The position numbers and the translations under genes are program-made. From Gordonia sputi NBRC 100414 (GTDB lineage Bacteria; Actinomycetota; Actinomycetes; Mycobacteriales; Mycobacteriaceae): a stretch of 51,716 bases of DNA. This document shows positions 48,161-51,716 of the stretch, piece by piece. How positions within the stretch are numbered: the first letter of the stretch is position 1; each line of letters begins with the position of its first letter. The stretch spans positions 1-51,716 of the forward strand of contig NZ_BAFC01000150.1 in assembly GCF_000248055.1 (NCBI RefSeq). The letters are read 5' to 3'. The notes under the pieces were generated by a model. It did no database searches, was not told the origin of the DNA, and was given only the letters and a program-made list of their open reading frames with translations.

Positions 48161-48736
48161 GTGAATGATCTGGGGGTCATGGTCGGCCTTGGGCTCGTTG
48201 CAGCCACGGTCGCGACCATCGCATATGTCCGAACCCGCGAGCGCGAAGCCGATCGACTGGCTCGCGCCGCGGGTTTGGCGCGTGAACTGCGTGAGCTCGC
48301 CGACGGTGATCCGGTCCGTCTCGCGGCCGTCGAGGAGTACGAGGTCACGCTGTATCAGCGGCTGTTCTACTCATCGATCGTGACGCCGCGTCTACGCGGC
48401 GCGGCATGGGCCCTTCTCGCTGCTGTGCTCAGCGCGGTCGGAGCCGTCGCATCGCGCGGAGGCGGAGTGGTGCTCGGCGCGGTACACATCGGCGCTGTGG
48501 TGCTGGCGGCGCTCTTCGGTATCGCCGCGATCGTCTACGGCGTACTCGCGCTGGTCCACGTCGCCACGACCCCGCGCGTCTCCTTCAGCGAGTCATACGA
48601 CGACGCGCCGACAGTTGACGACCCGGTTGTCACCGAGACTGCCTCGATAACTCTTGAAAAGGCATCGACTCGTGAAAAGGCATCGACTCCCGAAAAGACG
48701 TCAACTACTGACACGGCGTCGAAGAACGACGCCTAG
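48161..48736 (+). CDS. membrane protein with 18-bp repeat tail, unknown family
   Basis: The GTG at 48161 is 26 bp after the dps stop. The 191-residue product has an N-terminal span (residues 5-23), a charged helix (REREADRLARAAGLARELRE), two further spans (about 81-99 and 107-132) and an acidic/Thr-rich C-terminal tail. The tail contains EKASTR/EKASTP/EKTSTT repeats (DNA 48656-48709, 18-bp unit). I do not recognise a family. It may be co-transcribed with dps. Its TAG stop directly abuts the TAG of the convergent GlxA-type gene with no bases between. Confidence 0.7.
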   Translation: MNDLGVMVGLGLVAATVATIAYVRTREREADRLARAAGLARELRELADGDPVRLAAVEEYEVTLYQRLFYSSIVTPRLRGAAWALLAAVLSAVGAVASRGGGVVLGAVHIGAVVLAALFGIAAIVYGVLALVHVATTPRVSFSESYDDAPTVDDPVVTETASITLEKASTREKASTPEKTSTTDTASKNDA

Positions 48737-49696
48737 CTAGCCGGCCTGTTGGGCGGCGAAGCGTCGACGGTAGGTCGCGGGCGAGACGCCGACCGCTGAC
48801 GCGAAGTGGTGACGCAGGAGCGTCGCCGACCCGAATCCCGCCTGCGTGGCGATCTGTTCCATCGGCAGCGACGTGGTCTCCAGTAGCCGACGCGCGTGCG
48901 CAACGCGCTGTTCGGTGAGCCATTTGTGCGGGGATACGCCCACTTCGTCGCCGAAGCGCCTGGCAAAGGTCCGCGGCGACATGTGCATGCGGGCGGCCAT
49001 CTCGTCGACCCGGACCTCGCGGTCGAGGTTCTCGACGAGCCAGTCGAGCATCTCGGCGAAGCCCTTTGAGCCGCACTCGGGGATCGGGGTGTCGACGAAC
49101 TGTCGTTGACCGCCGTCGCGATGCGGCGGAACCACCATGCGTCGCGCGATCAGATTGGCTGCCTCGTGCCCGATTTCTTCGCGGACGAGATGCAGCGCGG
49201 CGTCGATGCCCGCCGCGGTGCCGGCGCTGGTGGTGACCGGGCCGTCGTCGACGAACAGTACGTCGGTGTCGACGCGGGCCGCCGGATACATGCGCGCGAG
49301 CTTCTCGCCGTAGGCCCAGTGGGTGGTGCAGCGTCGGCCGTCGAGTAGTCCGGCGGCCGCCGCGACGAATGCGCCCGAGCACACTGTCAGGACCCGCCCG
49401 CCGTTGTCGACGACCGCGCGCACGGTGTCGAGGACCTCCTCGGGGTACTCGCCACTCGTGCTGCCGCCCGGGATGGCGACGAGGTCGACGTCGCGCGCGG
49501 CGTCGAGTCCATGCGTTGCGACGATGCTCGCGCCGTTGCCGATACTGAGCGGCTGGGAGGGGTCTGGTGCGCAGATGCGGAAGTCGAATGGCGGGCCGCC
49601 GTAACCCGTGCGATCGAGGCCGAACACCTCGTTGAGCACGCCGAATTCAAAGAGTGCGACGTTGCCTTGCAGGATCGCTGCCACCTTGTTGAGCAC
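48737..49696 (-). CDS. GlxA-type transcriptional regulator (DJ-1/PfpI + AraC)
   Basis: The 319-residue protein has an N-terminal DJ-1/PfpI amidotransferase-like domain (about 4-170), with the nucleophile-elbow cysteine in VLTVCSGAFVAAAAGLL and VAIPGG before it. The C-terminal AraC/XylS double helix-turn-helix (about 215-312) includes VDEMAARMHMSPRTFARRF and PMEQIATQAGFGSATLLRHH. Relatives (GbdR, CdhR, ArgR types) control catabolism of quaternary amines or amino acids through ligand binding to the DJ-1 domain. It is divergent from the small membrane protein at 49779; the 82-bp gap contains TGGC-N6-GCCA. Confidence 0.9.
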   Translation of the reverse strand: MLNKVAAILQGNVALFEFGVLNEVFGLDRTGYGGPPFDFRICAPDPSQPLSIGNGASIVATHGLDAARDVDLVAIPGGSTSGEYPEEVLDTVRAVVDNGGRVLTVCSGAFVAAAAGLLDGRRCTTHWAYGEKLARMYPAARVDTDVLFVDDGPVTTSAGTAAGIDAALHLVREEIGHEAANLIARRMVVPPHRDGGQRQFVDTPIPECGSKGFAEMLDWLVENLDREVRVDEMAARMHMSPRTFARRFGDEVGVSPHKWLTEQRVAHARRLLETTSLPMEQIATQAGFGSATLLRHHFASAVGVSPATYRRRFAAQQAG

Positions 49697-49778
49697 GTAC
49701 CTAGTATGGCAGAAAATTGTCGAACGTTGGCTTTAGTGCCACTGGTGGCGGAATTTGAGCGGACAGATAATTTCTGAC

Positions 49779-50021
49779 ATGACATTCTCAGACGCTCTCC
49801 TCCTGGTCTTTCTCGTCCTGGTCTTCGTGGTTCCGGTCGTCTACGCCGTCATCCGCGTGCACTGGGACCGCGAGCTGCCTGCCATACCGTTCGGCTTCGA
49901 TCGCTCCAGCGGACACGGCGACTGGGCGCGCGGCTCGGTGACACCGTCGGCCGACGCTGACGCGCAACGTATCGCCGACGAGCTGTCTGTGCTGCGGCTG
50001 CACCGCCGCGACTCCGCGTGA
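49779..50021 (+). CDS. 80-residue single-span membrane protein
   Basis: I use the ATG at 49779; a TTG at 49755 would add eight residues, and neither has a clear ribosome binding site. The product has one transmembrane helix (about residues 4-24, LLLVFLVLVFVVPVVYAVI). An Arg-flanked cytoplasmic part follows with the segment PAIPFGFDRSSGHGDWARGS and a C-terminal helix. No family is recognised. It is divergent from the GlxA-type regulator and 94 bp upstream of the secreted protein on the same strand. Confidence 0.6.
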   Translation: MTFSDALLLVFLVLVFVVPVVYAVIRVHWDRELPAIPFGFDRSSGHGDWARGSVTPSADADAQRIADELSVLRLHRRDSA

Positions 50022-50115
50022 CGAACCGGATGCGGTCCGGGCGGGCACGGGGTTGTTACGTTGGTAAGGCACGTCGGCACGGGTCGTAGGCAATCGCGAG
50101 GGGAGTGACGCATCG

Positions 50116-51588
50116 GTGGTCTCACGCGGACGAGCCGTCGCTCTCCTGGCGGCACTCGTCGTGATTGCGCTCCTGACCACCGCGTCGACGCTCCCACGCA
50201 TACCCGACGTCGCGGTCTTCGCCACCCCGGCGATCGGGCCGCAGGTTGTCGATGTGCCGAGCACTCCCGCAATTTCATTGAGCAGCAATCTATTTCGCAG
50301 TTCGAGTGACGCCATCGTGGTCACCGACTCCGCGACCGGCGAGGACTGGAAACAGATTTCCGAGACCGCAGCGACAAAGCATGTCCCGGTCTTCGCGGCG
50401 CGCCCAGAGACAAGCGCAGGCGTCGAAGCCGAGTTGCGTCGACTCGGCACACGGTCGGTGTGGGTCGTCGGCGCCGGCGACACCGGCCTTCACTCCACAG
50501 CGCAATTCTCGACAGCGCACGCCGACGAACTCACCCGGTTGCGTGGCAACCCGGCCCCCGGTGGTCCGAGGCCGGTCGTCTTTGCAGCGGGGCCGCTCGA
50601 CCCCGACCTGGCCGCCACCGCAGCGGCAGGCGGAACACGACTCGTCGACGTCGCAGTGCCGGACCCGCGCGCGAGTGGCGAGTCGGTGCGGGCACTGCGC
50701 GAAGCACGCGGCACGGTTCCCGTGATCGCTCTGGGACGGGCGTTCGGCGACACACCGACGTTTGCCCGCAACGTCGAAGAGGCGGTCACCGTGCCGGAGA
50801 TCCCGGGCGGCGGGCAGCTCGTGGCATCCGGAAGACGCATGGTTGCGCTATACGGTTCTCCCGGCGCGCCGTCGCTCGGACCGCTCGGCCGCCAGGACCT
50901 TGCCGCGACGATCGCGCAGGTCAAGGGCATCGCCGCGCAATACCAACGGGTGAGCCGCGAACTGGTGGTGCCCGCCTTCGAGATCATCGTGACCGTCGCG
51001 TCGGCGTCGCCGGGCGACGGCGGCGCGTACACCTCGATGATCGATCCCGCGCAGATTCGACCGTGGGTGGAGGCCGCGGGTAGGGCAGGCGTCTATGTCA
51101 CGTTGGACCTGCAGCCCGGACGGATGAACTTCTTGACGCAGGCCAAGCGTTACGCAGATCTACTGGCGATGCCGCATGTCGGACTCGCGCTCGACCCCGA
51201 ATGGCGGCTCAAACCCGACCAGGTGCACCTCACCCAGATCGGTTCGGTCGGGGCCGCAGAGGTCAACGCGACGTCGGACTGGCTCGCCGGGCTGACGCGT
51301 AAGCATGGGTTGCCGCAGAAGTTGTTCGTGCTGCACGAGTTCGACACCGACATGCTCGCGAACCGTCAGCAGATCGTGACGACGCGACCGGAGCTGCAGA
51401 CCGTTATCCATGCCGACGGACACGGGATTCCCTCGGTCAAGATGGACACATGGCGTCGGATTCTGGTCGACTTGCCGCCGAACACTGTGTTGGGGTGGAA
51501 GAACTTCTATACCGAGGACACCCCGATGCTAACGCCGTCGCAGACGATGAATGTCACGCCGCGTCCATTCTTCGTCTCGTTCCAGTAG
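50116..51588 (+). CDS. secreted/anchored protein with TIM-barrel-like C-terminal half
   Basis: The GTG at 50116 follows GAGGGGAG. The 490-residue product has an N-terminal signal/anchor (AVALLAALVVIALLTTAS). The first half alternates short beta strands and helices (RSVWVVGAGD, RPVVFAAGPLDPDL), reminiscent of cell-wall-binding repeat 2 modules. The second half (about 245-490: QLVASGRRMVALYGSPGAPS, AFEIIVTVASASPGDGGAYT, VYVTLDLQPGRMNFLTQAKR, VGLALDPEWRL, KLFVLHEFDTDML) looks like a glycosidase-type TIM barrel with acidic residues at strand ends. The second half resembles conserved actinobacterial secreted proteins of unknown function. A carbohydrate-active role is possible but unproven. Confidence 0.7.
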   Translation: MVSRGRAVALLAALVVIALLTTASTLPRIPDVAVFATPAIGPQVVDVPSTPAISLSSNLFRSSSDAIVVTDSATGEDWKQISETAATKHVPVFAARPETSAGVEAELRRLGTRSVWVVGAGDTGLHSTAQFSTAHADELTRLRGNPAPGGPRPVVFAAGPLDPDLAATAAAGGTRLVDVAVPDPRASGESVRALREARGTVPVIALGRAFGDTPTFARNVEEAVTVPEIPGGGQLVASGRRMVALYGSPGAPSLGPLGRQDLAATIAQVKGIAAQYQRVSRELVVPAFEIIVTVASASPGDGGAYTSMIDPAQIRPWVEAAGRAGVYVTLDLQPGRMNFLTQAKRYADLLAMPHVGLALDPEWRLKPDQVHLTQIGSVGAAEVNATSDWLAGLTRKHGLPQKLFVLHEFDTDMLANRQQIVTTRPELQTVIHADGHGIPSVKMDTWRRILVDLPPNTVLGWKNFYTEDTPMLTPSQTMNVTPRPFFVSFQ

Positions 51589-51716
51589 GTCGCAGAATCC
51601 GCGACCGTCGCTTTCGTGACGCGATGGCTCACTTTTTGTGTCGGGATCGCGGAGTTTCGATCTACTCGAACCTGAGTGGGTTACGTTAAACGTGAAAGTG
51701 ATCAGTGGAGATTTAG
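51589..51716 (+). other. right-hand end, intergenic
   Basis: The 128 bp after the last stop hold no complete gene. GTTACGTTAAACGTGAA at 51679-51695 contains an AACGT-like dyad and could be part of the next gene's promoter region; nothing more can be said from the window. Confidence 0.4.

Overview
The window is chromosomal DNA of a high-GC actinobacterium of the order Mycobacteriales. The leuA–ask(lysC)–asd neighbourhood, a fused HadA/HadB-type dehydratase, a PIG-V-like membrane mannosyltransferase, a secretory lipase, a KshA-like Rieske oxygenase and many TetR/MFS pairs fit Gordonia or a near relative. The genus is an inference from gene content. I saw no tRNA, rRNA, insertion sequence, prophage or CRISPR array.

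Layout. 1–4.0 kb: an edge-truncated DUF559/AbiEi-like protein, a CoA-disulfide-reductase-type flavoenzyme and a DUF1254 protein. 4.1–8.4 kb: a tight five-gene run of conserved but poorly characterised proteins (DUF6325, SHOCT, DUF7144, DUF2252, a large membrane protein), followed by a 920-residue LuxR/MalT-type ATPase regulator. 11.3–14 kb: a ClC channel/antiporter and a DUF2254 membrane protein. 14.2–19.5 kb: leuA with a probable leaderless leucine leader peptide, a FUSC exporter-like protein, a secreted GH16 glucanase and a small secreted hemophore-like protein. 19.6–25 kb: a nitroreductase and two MFS drug-efflux genes, each facing a TetR gene across paired operators; the first TetR gene is frameshifted. 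25.1–25.5 kb: three copies of a roughly 140-bp hairpin-bearing repeat. 25.5–32 kb: mannosyltransferase, ask with an in-frame beta-subunit start, asd, fused HadAB, and lipase. 32–36.8 kb: a membrane protein, two TetR regulators, and a Rieske oxygenase plus dihydrodipicolinate-reductase-like dehydrogenase pair under a long palindrome. 36.8–44.7 kb: a broken secreted-protein gene, a DICT-domain sensor facing an overlooked 56-residue membrane protein, a translationally coupled 2OG-dioxygenase/amidohydrolase operon, and an internally deleted CocE/NonD hydrolase. 44.8–48.1 kb: an oxidative-stress island fur–katA–ohr–dps. 48.2–51.7 kb: membrane proteins, a GlxA-type AraC regulator and a secreted protein of unknown role.

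How the parts work together. ask and asd carry out the first two steps of the aspartate pathway; leuA commits carbon to leucine under its own leader. The fur–katA–ohr–dps block covers hydrogen peroxide, organic peroxides and iron/DNA protection. The TetR/MFS pairs and the Rieske cluster look like inducible responses to small hydrophobic compounds. Three genes in the window are disrupted (TetR near 22262, a secreted protein near 38025, a hydrolase near 44310). The first two are single-base shifts that could be sequence errors; the third has lost its nucleophile region and looks like real decay. A recurrent feature is short in-frame tandem repeats at protein ends.
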